Shown one piece after another: positions 34,407 to 44,604 of a stretch of 64,000 nucleotides of DNA. The position numbers and the translations under genes were made by a program. This DNA is from an uncultured Dorea sp. (GTDB lineage Bacteria > Bacillota > Clostridia > Lachnospirales > Lachnospiraceae). The notes under the pieces were generated by a model, which was given only the letters and a program-made list of their open reading frames with translations, had not been told where the DNA came from and made no database searches. Every line of letters begins with the position of its first letter. Positions within the stretch are counted from its first letter, which is position 1. The stretch is from the NCBI GenBank assembly GCA_910586965.1, contig CAJUMF010000001.1, forward strand, positions 21,571 through 85,570. The letters run 5' to 3'.

Positions 34407-35187
34407 TTTTCATACACATATGTTTCCGCCTGTAATTGCAGGAAGGACACTTGCGAAACTAGCGGAATGTTTCGGGAAAGCTCCGGAGGAAGACGGAACA
34501 TATGAGGGGCTTATCCGTTCTTCAAAAGCGTCGGGGATTGACTGTTCTGTTGTGCTTCCTATTGCTACGAAGCCATCTCAGTTTCGGACCATTAATGAGT
34601 TCGCGGCGCGTTTCCAGGAGGGAGAAGTGATTTCTTTTGGAAGCGTACATCCGGATTCCTCTGATTATAAGGCTGAACTTAAGGAAATTCAGGCTATGGG
34701 AATGAAAGGGATTAAGCTTCATCCGGATTACCAAAACGTGTATTTTAACGATATCCGCTATAAACGGGTGGTATCTTATGCGGCAGAGCTGGACATGATA
34801 ATCAGTGTGCATGCAGGCGTGGATCCCTTGTGCCCGGAGGATGTTCACTGTACGCCGCAGATGGCGGTGGAAGTGGTTGACGAAGTGGCTCCAGGAAAGC
34901 TTGTTCTGGCGCATCTTGGAGGGAATCAGCAGTGGGATGAGGTAGAACAGTATCTGGTGGGAAGAGATGTATATCTTGACACAGCGGTCATTTTTGACTA
35001 TATTGAGCAGGAGCAGTTTTTAAGAATCTTGCAAAATCATGGAAGTAAGAAGATTTTGTTTGCTACGGACAGTCCGTGGGCAGGACAAAAAAGATTTTTG
35101 GACGTGATGAAGAATATGCCAGTGACGGAGGAAGAGCGGGCGGATGTGCTTGGGAGGAATGCGATGAGATTGCTTGGACTGTCATAA
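34396..35187 (+). CDS. Amidohydrolase-family metal-dependent hydrolase
   Basis: A 263-residue TIM-barrel hydrolase of the amidohydrolase-2 (ACMSD/PIG-L-like) group. Metal-binding signatures: IDFHTHMFPP (HxH at the N-terminus), GIKLHPDYQNVYFND, MIISVHAGVDP, LVLAHLGGN, and the late Asp in LFATDSPWAGQ. It may be a decarboxylase or hydrolase on a cyclic or carboxylated small molecule; no substrate can be read. ATG 34396 is favoured over GTG 34387 because it gives the family N-terminus. Last gene of the aspartate kinase unit; the AT-rich polysaccharide region starts 15 bases later. Confidence 0.87.
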   Translation: MFIDFHTHMFPPVIAGRTLAKLAECFGKAPEEDGTYEGLIRSSKASGIDCSVVLPIATKPSQFRTINEFAARFQEGEVISFGSVHPDSSDYKAELKEIQAMGMKGIKLHPDYQNVYFNDIRYKRVVSYAAELDMIISVHAGVDPLCPEDVHCTPQMAVEVVDEVAPGKLVLAHLGGNQQWDEVEQYLVGRDVYLDTAVIFDYIEQEQFLRILQNHGSKKILFATDSPWAGQKRFLDVMKNMPVTEEERADVLGRNAMRLLGLS

Positions 35188-35202
35188 AAAGAGGAACTTA
35201 AA

Positions 35203-37203
35203 ATGAAAATAATTACGAGGAAGAGTGAAAGAGAAATTTTCCGTTTTTTGGCCTGGATTTTAACAGGATTGGTTATATCATTTGCTGTATGTTCTATGTT
35301 ATTAAGCGGAAGTTTATATATGCACAAGTTTTATAATGTAGGAAATGTATATGATATTTCATCAAGTATTTTTCGAAATTCAATAACGCAGGATAAAGGA
35401 CATCAGGAAAAGACCGGAAAAGTTGTATTGGATGAAGGGAGTTTTGAATGGGGGATATCCATATATGGAAATAGGGATTTATGGAATTATCTGTGCGTTC
35501 AATTGAAAGATACGGATTCAGTACAATGGAAGGTTGACTATATCAAGCAAATTGATGGAGAGATAACAGAAAATGAAGAGTATGATTATACATTACATTC
35601 AGGTATGAATTTGCTTGAAGTACCTCATAATTCTTTTAACGGTATACGGATAACTGCAACAGGAAATACTAATGCTTCATTTTGTGTAGTTAATGTGCAG
35701 TTGAGAGAAAATGAGCCAGTATGGGACATCAGAAAAGCAGTTTTTTATTTCGTGAGTTCTTTATTGATATATATGTGTATTTCTATGCTTTTATTGTTTG
35801 TTTGGCATAAGTCTGGAATCAAACTTAATTTTTATAGTTGGATAGAAGTACTAGAAAAAATATATATTGTGATAGCAGAGCAGTTTCAGAAATTTTCGAT
35901 TTATGTAAAAAAATTTGTAGAAAATATAAAAGTTTACAGGATACTTGCTTTTATTGTAATGTTTGTATATAGTATTTCTGTAGAAGTAGAAGGTACTTAT
36001 ACCGATTGTTATAAATATCATATAGTAGTTTATTCGGCTCTTATTACATTTATTGGAATACTGTCTATTGAACAAACACCTAGAATAAGGAAGTGGAACA
36101 ACAGCCTTGTCTGGAGTTGGTTTGTCTTGTGGATAATAGCATGTCTTTCTGACTTCAAGATTCATAAAGAAGTTATATACTTAGGTTATGTAATGATATT
36201 TGTAATCGTTTTTTTTTGTTTCATCTGGAACAATATGACAAAACCAGAAGAATTACTTCATGATTTTATATATGCAATACATATTTTCTTTGTATTAATT
36301 TGCATATTTTGTTTGTTATGCCGCCCAGAATCAGCAGAAGCTCGTTATCCAGGCATAAGTAGAAATCCAGGTGTGTTCGGTCTGTATTTAAGCATTATCT
36401 GGGCAGTATTGTTAGGAGAGATTGAGACGAGGATACGTGAGGGGTGTCGTGGGATAAAAATATTGATATATGCGATAGAGTTATGTATGATTTTTTCGTT
36501 TTGCTGGAAATCACAATCTGCCGGATCGCTTTTATGTATGCTTGGGATTGGTTTTATATGGATATTGAAAATAATATATTCGGTTTCTCCAAAGGAGAAG
36601 CATCTGTTTGTAATGATAATTGTATGCGTTGTGATATTATTTGTTCCGGTATACAAAGGACTTAGTTGGGGGCTTACATATATTCCACAATTTACCGGGA
36701 CGTCTATTACCTTTGTTGATGAAGAACCAGTTGCCAGAAAAGAGTATGGTATGGTTACCTATGCGAGTGATATTAAAGAAAAGTTTGGAAGTAGCAGATT
36801 AGGGCGGAAGTTCAGCAACACAACAGTTTCTGGAATATTATCAGGACGGGATTATTATTATAGAACTTACTTAAGGGATATGAACTTTTATGGACATGCA
36901 GGAAATCCGGAATTATGGGGAATGACCAGACAAGCACATAATGCCATATTGGGAATAGCTCATCGATATGGAATCCTCGCATGTATTCCTTACATGTTAA
37001 TGCTTGTTTCAATAGTCAGTCGGACGTTTAAGTATAGCAGAAGACAGAGCAGATGGGGCTCCGTTCCGTTTTTTGTATGTTTATCAGCTATCATAATGTC
37101 TATGGTGGACAATGTAGAGATTCCATTTTTGTGGCTGCCATGGTTTGGGTTATATTTGATGATGGGAGTCGCATTTGATGATGAGTTAATCGCTGATCAT
37201 TAA
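35203..37203 (+). CDS. O-antigen ligase/polymerase-like membrane protein
   Basis: A 666-residue membrane protein. An N-terminal helix (residues 15-37) leads to an extracellular beta-rich domain (about 50-170), then some ten or more transmembrane helices. The large-loop region has the layout of Wzy/WaaL-family proteins: ARYPGISRNPGVFGLYLSIIWAVLLG and, near the end, RQAHNAILGIAHRYGILA with the family's conserved His. Such proteins polymerise or ligate lipid-linked sugar repeats outside the membrane. A separate Wzy candidate lies at 41993, so this one may do ligation or anchoring. It opens the AT-rich cluster. Confidence 0.72.
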   Translation: MKIITRKSEREIFRFLAWILTGLVISFAVCSMLLSGSLYMHKFYNVGNVYDISSSIFRNSITQDKGHQEKTGKVVLDEGSFEWGISIYGNRDLWNYLCVQLKDTDSVQWKVDYIKQIDGEITENEEYDYTLHSGMNLLEVPHNSFNGIRITATGNTNASFCVVNVQLRENEPVWDIRKAVFYFVSSLLIYMCISMLLLFVWHKSGIKLNFYSWIEVLEKIYIVIAEQFQKFSIYVKKFVENIKVYRILAFIVMFVYSISVEVEGTYTDCYKYHIVVYSALITFIGILSIEQTPRIRKWNNSLVWSWFVLWIIACLSDFKIHKEVIYLGYVMIFVIVFFCFIWNNMTKPEELLHDFIYAIHIFFVLICIFCLLCRPESAEARYPGISRNPGVFGLYLSIIWAVLLGEIETRIREGCRGIKILIYAIELCMIFSFCWKSQSAGSLLCMLGIGFIWILKIIYSVSPKEKHLFVMIIVCVVILFVPVYKGLSWGLTYIPQFTGTSITFVDEEPVARKEYGMVTYASDIKEKFGSSRLGRKFSNTTVSGILSGRDYYYRTYLRDMNFYGHAGNPELWGMTRQAHNAILGIAHRYGILACIPYMLMLVSIVSRTFKYSRRQSRWGSVPFFVCLSAIIMSMVDNVEIPFLWLPWFGLYLMMGVAFDDELIADH

Positions 37204-37243
37204 ATCAGGCAAAAGATTAATCTGTTTTTCAGAGGATAGGTAT

Positions 37244-38638
37244 ATGATTAAAGAAAATAGAAGATTATTCAAGATATTTAATTGTATCAGTGAGGGGATT
37301 TTATTTTTTCTTGCATATATGATTGCAACATATATACGTTTTGACGTTATGTACGGTAATTATCCGGTGTTGGAAACGGTATGGAATATTCCCTGTTTTT
37401 TTGCTGTATTTTGCTATGTCATAATCGTGCTTATTCTTTGTTATCTTACAAAACAATACAGATATAATGCGATAACGCAACCGGATATATTATTGATGGG
37501 CAAGCTGTGCGTAGTAAACGGTGTAGGGATTCTACTTTTGACGGCATTTTTATATGTTACAAGAGTTGTTGACTTTTCACGCTATGCTATTTTCTGGTTT
37601 TATCTTATTTCGACAGGTTTAATTATAACAAAAAGAATTATTGTAACACTTCTATTTCAGCATTATTGTAAACAGGGACGGTATTATACGAACATAGTTG
37701 TTGTAGGAAATGGGGCGTTGGCGGCAGATTATATTCATTCGGTTAGTGAAAGAGCTAATATGGGGATGAGAGTTCTTGGTTATATAAGTAAAAGCGTAAA
37801 AGAGGGTTTGGGGAAGAATCTGGGGATGTATGAGGATTTGGACAAGATACTGCAGGATAGCGATATTGAAGAAATCGTGATTGCACTTGAGAGTCATGAA
37901 GTAGAGTTTATGCCAATGGTCATTGCTGCAGGTGAAAAAGCAGGTGTCAAAATCAGTATTATTCCATTTTATAATAATTACATACCTAACCATCCATCTA
38001 TAGATGTGATAGGAAATTGTAAATTGATGAATATCCGTCAGATTCCATTGGATAATATTGTACTTGCTTTTTTGAAAAGGGGTATGGATATAGTAGGAAG
38101 TACCTTGTTAATTACTTTGTCCAGCCCGCTAATGTTGTTTGTGGCGGTGGGGATAAAATTATCAAGTCCAGGTCCGATTCTGTTTAAGCAGGAACGTATA
38201 GGAAGGTATAAAAGACCTTTTATTATGTATAAATTTCGGAGTATGCGTGTTAACACTGCAGAGAATACCGGATGGAGTCAGAATACAGATCCGCGAAAAA
38301 CAAAATTTGGGAGTTTTATACGGAAGTGCAGTTTGGATGAGTTTCCGCAATTTTTCAATGTGTTAAAGGGGGATATGAGCTTAATCGGGCCGAGACCAGA
38401 AATTCCTTTTCATGTAAATCACTTTAAAGATGAAATTCCACTTTATCTGGTACGCCAGCAGGTACGTCCGGGAATAACCGGATGGGCGCAGGTTAAGGGA
38501 TACCGAGGTGATACAAGTATTAAAAAACGTATTGAATGTGATATCTGGTATATTGAAAATTGGTCTATTTTTTTAGATATCAAGATATTATTTATGACAG
38601 TATTTGGCGGTATGATCAATCAGGAAAAGCTTAGTTGA
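37244..38638 (+). CDS. Polyprenyl-phosphate sugar-phosphate transferase (WbaP/WcaJ type)
   Basis: A 464-residue exopolysaccharide initiating transferase. Four N-terminal transmembrane helices and a CoA-binding-like Rossmann domain (VVVGNGALAADYI) precede the conserved bacterial sugar transferase domain (residues 270-464): LKRGMDIVGSTLLITLSSP, GPILFKQERIGRYKRPF, MYKFRSMRV, KCSLDEFPQFFNVLKGDMS and IGPRPE. It transfers a hexose-1-phosphate, commonly glucose or galactose, to undecaprenyl phosphate to start repeat-unit assembly. It is the first of two initiating transferases in the region. Confidence 0.92.
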   Translation: MIKENRRLFKIFNCISEGILFFLAYMIATYIRFDVMYGNYPVLETVWNIPCFFAVFCYVIIVLILCYLTKQYRYNAITQPDILLMGKLCVVNGVGILLLTAFLYVTRVVDFSRYAIFWFYLISTGLIITKRIIVTLLFQHYCKQGRYYTNIVVVGNGALAADYIHSVSERANMGMRVLGYISKSVKEGLGKNLGMYEDLDKILQDSDIEEIVIALESHEVEFMPMVIAAGEKAGVKISIIPFYNNYIPNHPSIDVIGNCKLMNIRQIPLDNIVLAFLKRGMDIVGSTLLITLSSPLMLFVAVGIKLSSPGPILFKQERIGRYKRPFIMYKFRSMRVNTAENTGWSQNTDPRKTKFGSFIRKCSLDEFPQFFNVLKGDMSLIGPRPEIPFHVNHFKDEIPLYLVRQQVRPGITGWAQVKGYRGDTSIKKRIECDIWYIENWSIFLDIKILFMTVFGGMINQEKLS

Positions 38639-38648
38639 TGAGGTACTT

Positions 38649-39401
38649 ATGAAAGATATCAAAATTATTGTTGCAACACATAAAAAATATTGGATGCCCT
38701 CTGACCCAATGTATCTACCTCTCCATGTGGGAAGAGAGGGGAAAGAGGAGCTGGGGTATATTGGGGATAACACGGGCGATAATATATCTTTGAAAAATAA
38801 TAATTATTGCGAATTGACAGGTGTGTATTGGGCGTGGAAGAATCTGCGAGCTGATTATATTGGAGTGTCTCATTATAGAAGGCATTTTGTGAAAAAAAGA
38901 ATCAGGGGCAGCAAACAGAAAAAAGTGATAACGCAAATACAATTGGAACAAATATTGGAAAAAGCAGATATTGTATTGCCAAAGCCACGGAATTATATTA
39001 TAGAGACGAATTACAGCCAATATGCACATGCACATCATGCAAAAGATCTGGATGTAACAAGAGAGATAATGAGAGAAAAATATCCGGAGTATGTTCCAAG
39101 TTATGATTCATACATGAAGAAAACATCTGGTCATAGATTCAATATGTTTATTATGAAAAGAAAATATTTTGATGAATATTGTGCATGGCTATTCGATATT
39201 CTTTTTGAGCTTGAAAGCAGGCTCGATATCTCTGGTTACAGTAAGAATGATGCGAGAGTATTCGGCTTTGTAAGTGAGCGGCTGCTGGATATATGGCTGG
39301 ATGCCCAAAATCTTGCTTATATGGATGTTCATGTTGAGTTTATGGAAATACAAAATTGGCTGAAAAAGGGCGGGAGCTTTTTAAAAAGAAAATTCAGGTG
39401 A
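38649..39401 (+). CDS. DUF4422 glycosyltransferase
   Basis: A 250-residue DUF4422 protein. The family start KIIVATHKKYWMPSDPMYLPLHVG, the ITGDN-type NTGDNIS, and TGVYWAWKNLRADYIGVSHYRRHF are clear, the last being its hallmark. DUF4422 proteins are regarded as glycosyltransferases of capsule and exopolysaccharide clusters. Probably adds a sugar, likely galactofuranose or another hexose, to the lipid-linked unit; donor and acceptor are unknown. Lies ten bases after the initiating transferase. Confidence 0.88.
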   Translation: MKDIKIIVATHKKYWMPSDPMYLPLHVGREGKEELGYIGDNTGDNISLKNNNYCELTGVYWAWKNLRADYIGVSHYRRHFVKKRIRGSKQKKVITQIQLEQILEKADIVLPKPRNYIIETNYSQYAHAHHAKDLDVTREIMREKYPEYVPSYDSYMKKTSGHRFNMFIMKRKYFDEYCAWLFDILFELESRLDISGYSKNDARVFGFVSERLLDIWLDAQNLAYMDVHVEFMEIQNWLKKGGSFLKRKFR

Positions 39402-39415
39402 TAAGGAGAAGCATA

Positions 39416-40912
39416 ATGGAGAATTATCAACAAGAAGAAAGAAAGTTATGTTTTATGGACTGTATATGGAGCGTGTTTTTTAAATGGAGAATATTGCTGA
39501 TAGCTGTGGTTCTTTTTGCAATTCTATTTGGAACGCTGAAATATGTCAAAGATAGTAAAGCACAGGAAAGGACAGAAAATAATAAAATGACTGAAGCAAC
39601 TGCAGATGATATTCAGGATCAACTTCAAAAATTGACAGATGTTGATAAAGCAAAGGCAGAAACAGCGATGCATTTTGTTAAATCATTATGTGACAAAAAG
39701 AAATATGTAAGAGATGCAGCAGTCATGAAATTAGATCCTTATGATGTCAATAGGGTAGTGTTATGCTATTATGTGAAATCTGAAAAAAACACATCGAATC
39801 TTGTACAGTCCTACAGTAATACGTGTCTAAAACCAGAAGTATTATCTTTGCTTGTAGCAGATTCGAATGGGACAATGCGCTATAGTGATATATCCGATAT
39901 GATCACAGCTAAAAGTGGTGAGGCAGCTTTTCCAGAGTATGGTGTAAATAATTATATAATTCCTGCAAGTGAAGAGAATACATTCTTGTATGTTACGGTA
40001 CGAGGCAGCAATGAAGAACAGGCACAAAAACTTGCAGAAAGAATCAAGCAAGTATTGCAAGTATATTCTGTGGAAGCAAAAGACGTATATGGAGCTCATT
40101 CATTAATGTTAATGAGTGAGAATAGCTTAAGTGGAAGAGATTACGAGATAACAAAAGTTCAGGATGAAGTCTTTAAAAGTATATATGAAATGTCTCGTGA
40201 CATTGCTGATAGTACTGGAAAGATGAGTAAAGAAGCGGCTCAGGTAGTTGATAATTATGCAGTTGTATTAGAACAAGAAGTATTGAAGGATAGTAATCCA
40301 GAGGATGCAGCAATAAATAAAAATGAAAAAATAAATGTAGCTGTTAGCAAGAAATGGGTGATCTTTGGGGCATTTTTTGGTGCTTTGCTTATTGGCGGCA
40401 TAGAAGTCTTACGTTGGCTTATTGGAGGAAAGCTTAATTCTCCAGAAGAATTACAGCAAAACTTCGATGTCCATATATATGGAGTGATAGAGGAAAGAAA
40501 AAAACATAAAATATTAAGTTTAATCGATGATCTAATATATAAACTCAAAAATAGAAATAAAAAGATACTTAATGAAAAGCAGAATTTCAGGATGATTTTG
40601 TCAGGAATATGTCTGGATGCAAAAAGGAGAGGAATTTCTTCTATATACATGATTGGCACTGAAATTGAGTCAATCAACGAAAAAGCAATTATGAATGAGC
40701 TTAAAAGCGAACTTGCATCAGAAGGAGTAAATTTAATCATCGGGCAAGATATCCTGTGTGATTCAAAAGCTCTTTTGGAAATGTCTCAGACAGGACATGT
40801 GATATTGGTTGAAGAGACAGGGTTTTCGAAATATCAGGAGATTATTCGGGAAATGGAAATATGCCAGAATCAAAATATAAATATTCTTGGAAGTATTGTT
40901 TTTTCCCATTAA
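39416..40912 (+). CDS. Wzz-type chain-length protein with degenerate kinase-like domain
   Basis: A 498-residue protein. Transmembrane helices at about residues 28-46 and 322-344 flank an extracellular region of some 270 residues, the Wzz/CapA layout. The cytoplasmic C-terminal 150 residues look like the Rossmann core of a tyrosine (BY) kinase, but no Walker A (GxxxxGKT) is present and no Tyr-rich tail follows; VILVEETGFSKYQEIIREME corresponds to the end of that fold. It may thus control length without kinase activity. ATG 39416 has AAGGAG seven bases ahead; the frame from 39356 overlaps the preceding gene. Confidence 0.75.
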   Translation: MENYQQEERKLCFMDCIWSVFFKWRILLIAVVLFAILFGTLKYVKDSKAQERTENNKMTEATADDIQDQLQKLTDVDKAKAETAMHFVKSLCDKKKYVRDAAVMKLDPYDVNRVVLCYYVKSEKNTSNLVQSYSNTCLKPEVLSLLVADSNGTMRYSDISDMITAKSGEAAFPEYGVNNYIIPASEENTFLYVTVRGSNEEQAQKLAERIKQVLQVYSVEAKDVYGAHSLMLMSENSLSGRDYEITKVQDEVFKSIYEMSRDIADSTGKMSKEAAQVVDNYAVVLEQEVLKDSNPEDAAINKNEKINVAVSKKWVIFGAFFGALLIGGIEVLRWLIGGKLNSPEELQQNFDVHIYGVIEERKKHKILSLIDDLIYKLKNRNKKILNEKQNFRMILSGICLDAKRRGISSIYMIGTEIESINEKAIMNELKSELASEGVNLIIGQDILCDSKALLEMSQTGHVILVEETGFSKYQEIIREMEICQNQNINILGSIVFSH

Positions 40913-40930
40913 TTCTGAAAGGGTTGTGAG

Positions 40931-41992
40931 ATGACAGAGGTTTTTAATAATAACGATAAAATCAGCATTATTGTTCCGATTTATAACACTCCGGACGTTT
41001 TGTTAAAAAAATGTGTAGAAAGTATTCTTCATCAAACATATAAAAATATCGAGTTGTTATTAATTGATGACGGATCAAAAGAAGATGTTGCAAAAAATTG
41101 TGATTGTATTGCAGAATTTGATAGACGGATACGTGTATATCATCAAGAAAATCAAGGGGTATCTGTCGCACGTAATGTTGGGCTTGAGAGATCGACAGGC
41201 GGATATATTATGTTTGTGGACGCGGACGATACAATTGAAAAAAGTATGTGTTCGGAAATGCTTGGGCTTATGGATAAAGAAGGCGCTGAAGTTGTTATAT
41301 CTGGATATTTTCGGGATTATATGAATGGAAGAAGCGAAGAAGTCGTCTGGAATAGTAATGTTACTGTATTTAATGGGAAAGATGCAGGGAGGTTTTTGAT
41401 AGAGCATATGCTTCAACCAGAGAAAGGCTTGGCGTATTGCTGGGGGAAATGTTATAGAAAAGATTTCTTAGACACCCATGTACTCAGGCTGAATTCACGC
41501 CTCTCTATGGGGGAGGATGCGGAATTTACATATAGAGTTTTAAAGTGTGTAAAATGTATCTGTTATCTTCCGCAGCCTCTTTACCATTATTATTTCAATG
41601 AAAAATCAGCCGTGCGTGCGTTTAAGACAAGTATAGTTGATAATTATATTAAAAGTGTACAGATTATAGGGGAAGATTTGCTTGAAAGCTATAAAAATGA
41701 TAAAGGCATATGCCAATCTTATTATAATTTTGTATTGTATCATCTTTTATTAACGATGGTTAATTATTCATTCCATCCTCAAAATCCTAAAAAGAGGAGA
41801 AAAAGAATAAAAGAATTTAGAAATTTATGCAGCCATCCAGTGTACGAGAAGGCATTACGTCATGTAAATTACCGTTGTTTTAGTATTACAAGAGCAATAC
41901 CACTTTTTTTTATTGTACACAAATTGTATATGTTGGATTACGTCATAGCGATGTTTCGGCATTGGCAATTCAAAAGGAGAAGCAATTTATAA
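40931..41992 (+). CDS. GT2-family glycosyltransferase
   Basis: A 353-residue GT-A fold glycosyltransferase. Family 2 motifs: ISIIVPIYNTPDVLLKKCVESIL, LLLIDDGSKEDV, NQGVSVARNVGLERSTGGYIMFVDADD (DxD metal site) and GEDAEFTYRVLK. It has no transmembrane segment, so it works at the inner membrane face on the lipid-linked oligosaccharide. Donor sugar unknown. The next gene starts immediately at its stop. Confidence 0.9.
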   Translation: MTEVFNNNDKISIIVPIYNTPDVLLKKCVESILHQTYKNIELLLIDDGSKEDVAKNCDCIAEFDRRIRVYHQENQGVSVARNVGLERSTGGYIMFVDADDTIEKSMCSEMLGLMDKEGAEVVISGYFRDYMNGRSEEVVWNSNVTVFNGKDAGRFLIEHMLQPEKGLAYCWGKCYRKDFLDTHVLRLNSRLSMGEDAEFTYRVLKCVKCICYLPQPLYHYYFNEKSAVRAFKTSIVDNYIKSVQIIGEDLLESYKNDKGICQSYYNFVLYHLLLTMVNYSFHPQNPKKRRKRIKEFRNLCSHPVYEKALRHVNYRCFSITRAIPLFFIVHKLYMLDYVIAMFRHWQFKRRSNL

Positions 41993-43138
41993 ATGTGGAA
42001 GTATAAAAAAATTTATTTACAAACAAAAGATTATATTTATTTTTTTGCATTATTTGTATTCCTGATATCAACAATACTTTCAAACACGATTTGGGCATAT
42101 TCATTAGGGGATAGCTTTCAAATTTTTTTAAAATTAATGAGATATTTCTCGTATATATTATGTGTGTACAAGATTGTTTCTGAAAATTATTTTTTTTCTG
42201 ATTTATGGAAGATTGCTATTGTTATGGTATTTGCCTTAATTGCAGGTTATTTTACGACGGGTACGCTATTATTTACTTATAGTTTCATTTTTATTTCTTC
42301 ATACAAAATTGACAAATTGACACTTATAAAATGTACAGTTTGTATACAATTTTGTTTATGGTTAATAATTGTGCTTTCTTCTCAAATCGGCTTGAATATA
42401 GACTATATTTTTGATGCTGGGGCGAGAGATCGCCATGGCTTGGGTTTTACATGGACGACGACCCCGGCAATTATGTTTTTCTTTATTTTTTTAGAATATG
42501 TGTTTATACGTAAAAAAAGAACTAGTAATATAGAATATATTATAATCCTGATTTTGAGCTATGTTTTATATCAGTTTACAGATACCAGACTTACTTTTTT
42601 TCTTACTGTTACGGCGACAATATGTTTTTGGCTACTGAATAATGTCAGTGTGATTGAGTTGATTATGAAAAAGATGCGATTTCTATGGATAATGATGCCA
42701 TTGTTAATTGCAGTTTTTTCATATTTTATCCATCGAAATTATGAAACCGGAAACTGGGTATGGGAAAAATTCAATAATTTATTGTCTGGACGCTTAAAGT
42801 TAGGAAGTTCGGCTATTAATAAATATGGGATTACACTGTTGGGTCAGAAGGTTGAATGGATTGGTCAGGGTTATCAGGCAAGAGAAGGTATATATAATTA
42901 TGTGGATTGTTCGTATCTGCAAATATTAATCCAAGATGGAGTGATTTTTTTAGGAATATGTCTTATAATGTATTCATTTATTTTGTTAAGATCAATCCAG
43001 GAAGAGGATTATCATTTGTGCGGATGTATTCTTGTGATTTTAGTTTTTAGTATTACAGAGCCGTTTTTATTGAATCTAATGTTCAATCCTTTTCCTTTGC
43101 TTGCGGTAAGTTATCTGGGTGAGAGGAAAGGGCGATGA
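41993..43138 (+). CDS. Wzy-like polysaccharide polymerase, locus 1
   Basis: A 381-residue protein with about ten transmembrane helices and a large periplasmic-type loop. It is strongly AT-rich in codon choice. The layout, the DTRLTFFLTVTATICFWL segment and the ending VILVFSITEPFLLNLMFNPFPLL are typical of Wzy polymerases of Gram-positive capsule loci, a group with little sequence conservation. It should join repeat units on the outer face after flipping. The four-base overlap with the flippase gene supports this. Confidence 0.75.
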   Translation: MWKYKKIYLQTKDYIYFFALFVFLISTILSNTIWAYSLGDSFQIFLKLMRYFSYILCVYKIVSENYFFSDLWKIAIVMVFALIAGYFTTGTLLFTYSFIFISSYKIDKLTLIKCTVCIQFCLWLIIVLSSQIGLNIDYIFDAGARDRHGLGFTWTTTPAIMFFFIFLEYVFIRKKRTSNIEYIIILILSYVLYQFTDTRLTFFLTVTATICFWLLNNVSVIELIMKKMRFLWIMMPLLIAVFSYFIHRNYETGNWVWEKFNNLLSGRLKLGSSAINKYGITLLGQKVEWIGQGYQAREGIYNYVDCSYLQILIQDGVIFLGICLIMYSFILLRSIQEEDYHLCGCILVILVFSITEPFLLNLMFNPFPLLAVSYLGERKGR

Positions 43139-44604
43139 GAGAAGATAAAAAGACATCTTTGAAGATTAATTTTATAATGAATGTCATTCTGACAATGTCA
43201 TCTTTTATCTTTCCTTTGGTTACATTTCCGTATGTATCCAGGGTGTTAATGCCGGCAGGGATGGGTAAGATTTCATTTGCAACGGCATGTATTACCTATT
43301 TTTCTATGTTTGCTCAGATGGGAATCCCGACATATGGAATCCGTGCATGTGCAAAAGTAAGGGATGACAAAGAAAAGCTGTCAAAGACAGTCCAGGAGAT
43401 TATGGTTATTAATCTTATAATGTGTATAGTTGTCTATAATGTTTTTTTTGCTTGTTTAGCTGCAATTCCGAGAATTCGGCAGGATAAGACATTATTTTTG
43501 ATTATGGGAACGATGATTGCATTTAATGCAATAGGTGTTGAATGGCTTTACAAAGCATTGGAAAAGTATTCATATATAACCATAAGATCAGTTGTTTTCA
43601 AATTTATTGCATTGCTTCTGATGTTTGGTTTCGTTCATACCAGAGAAGATTACGTAGTATATGGCGGTATTGTTATATTTGCATCGTCAGCTTCTAATAT
43701 TTTGAATTTTATCAATTTAAAAAAATATATTATTATTCGTCCGTTAAAAAATTATAATTTTAAACAGCATATAGGTATGATTCTTATTTTTTTTGCAATG
43801 TCAGTTGCAACTACAGTTTATACAAATCTGGATACTGTTATGCTAGGATTTATGAAGACAGATACTGATGTGGGATATTATAATGCGGCTGTAAAAATCA
43901 AGACAATACTTGTAAGTGTAGTTACATCCCTAGGAACAGTGTTGCTGCCAAGAGCTTCCTATTATGTGGAACAAGATAATTTAGGAGGATTTTATCGAAT
44001 TGCAAAAAAGGCATTGAACTTTATATTTGTTATCGCAATTCCGATAATTATTTATTTTATTCTATTTGCAGAGGAAGGAATTTGTTTTTTGTCCGGGAAA
44101 GCGTATACAGGGGCAGTCATTCCTATGAAAATTATTATGCCCACAGTTCTGTTCATTGGAATAACCAATGTTCTGGGTATTCAAATGATGGTTCCGCTAG
44201 GAAAAGAAAAGCAGGTTTTATATTCTGAAATAGCGGGCGCCGTAGTAGATTTTGTGTTAAATATAATATTTATTCCCCGGTATGGAGCGGCAGGGGCAGC
44301 AATGGGAACTTTGACGGCTGAAATAGTGGTATGTATCTGGCAAATGGCTGCTATGAGAAGAGAGTTAGATAATCTTTTTATGTCAATAAAATATTGGCTG
44401 TTGATTATTGCTACTGCGATTTCCGGAGTTGTCTCTATTCAAGTAAGAACAGCGGAGGCAGGGGTTTTTATAAGTCTTTTCCTTTCAGCAGGATGTTATT
44501 TTATCATGTATGCTGTTATTCTGTTATTAGGAAAAGAAAAACTTGTAGTGGAAGTATTTGGACAAATCAGAGAACAGATTATAAGGTCAAGGGTACTGAA
44601 ATGA
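43135..44604 (+). CDS. Wzx-type flippase, locus 1
   Basis: A 489-residue polysaccharide flippase of the MOP/Wzx superfamily with about 14 transmembrane helices. Characteristic stretches: FPYVSRVLMPAGMGKISFA near the start, YTNLDTVMLGFMKTDTDVGYYNAAVK in the middle, and GAAGAAMGTLTAEIVVC late. It moves the undecaprenyl-linked repeat unit to the outer face. Start overlaps the upstream stop (ATGA), and its own stop overlaps the LicD start. Confidence 0.93.
   Translation: MREDKKTSLKINFIMNVILTMSSFIFPLVTFPYVSRVLMPAGMGKISFATACITYFSMFAQMGIPTYGIRACAKVRDDKEKLSKTVQEIMVINLIMCIVVYNVFFACLAAIPRIRQDKTLFLIMGTMIAFNAIGVEWLYKALEKYSYITIRSVVFKFIALLLMFGFVHTREDYVVYGGIVIFASSASNILNFINLKKYIIIRPLKNYNFKQHIGMILIFFAMSVATTVYTNLDTVMLGFMKTDTDVGYYNAAVKIKTILVSVVTSLGTVLLPRASYYVEQDNLGGFYRIAKKALNFIFVIAIPIIIYFILFAEEGICFLSGKAYTGAVIPMKIIMPTVLFIGITNVLGIQMMVPLGKEKQVLYSEIAGAVVDFVLNIIFIPRYGAAGAAMGTLTAEIVVCIWQMAAMRRELDNLFMSIKYWLLIIATAISGVVSIQVRTAEAGVFISLFLSAGCYFIMYAVILLLGKEKLVVEVFGQIREQIIRSRVLK

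Noticed and set aside
44394..44600. N-terminal extension of the LicD protein
   Set aside because: It lies entirely within the flippase gene in another frame; ATG 44601 gives the normal LicD start.
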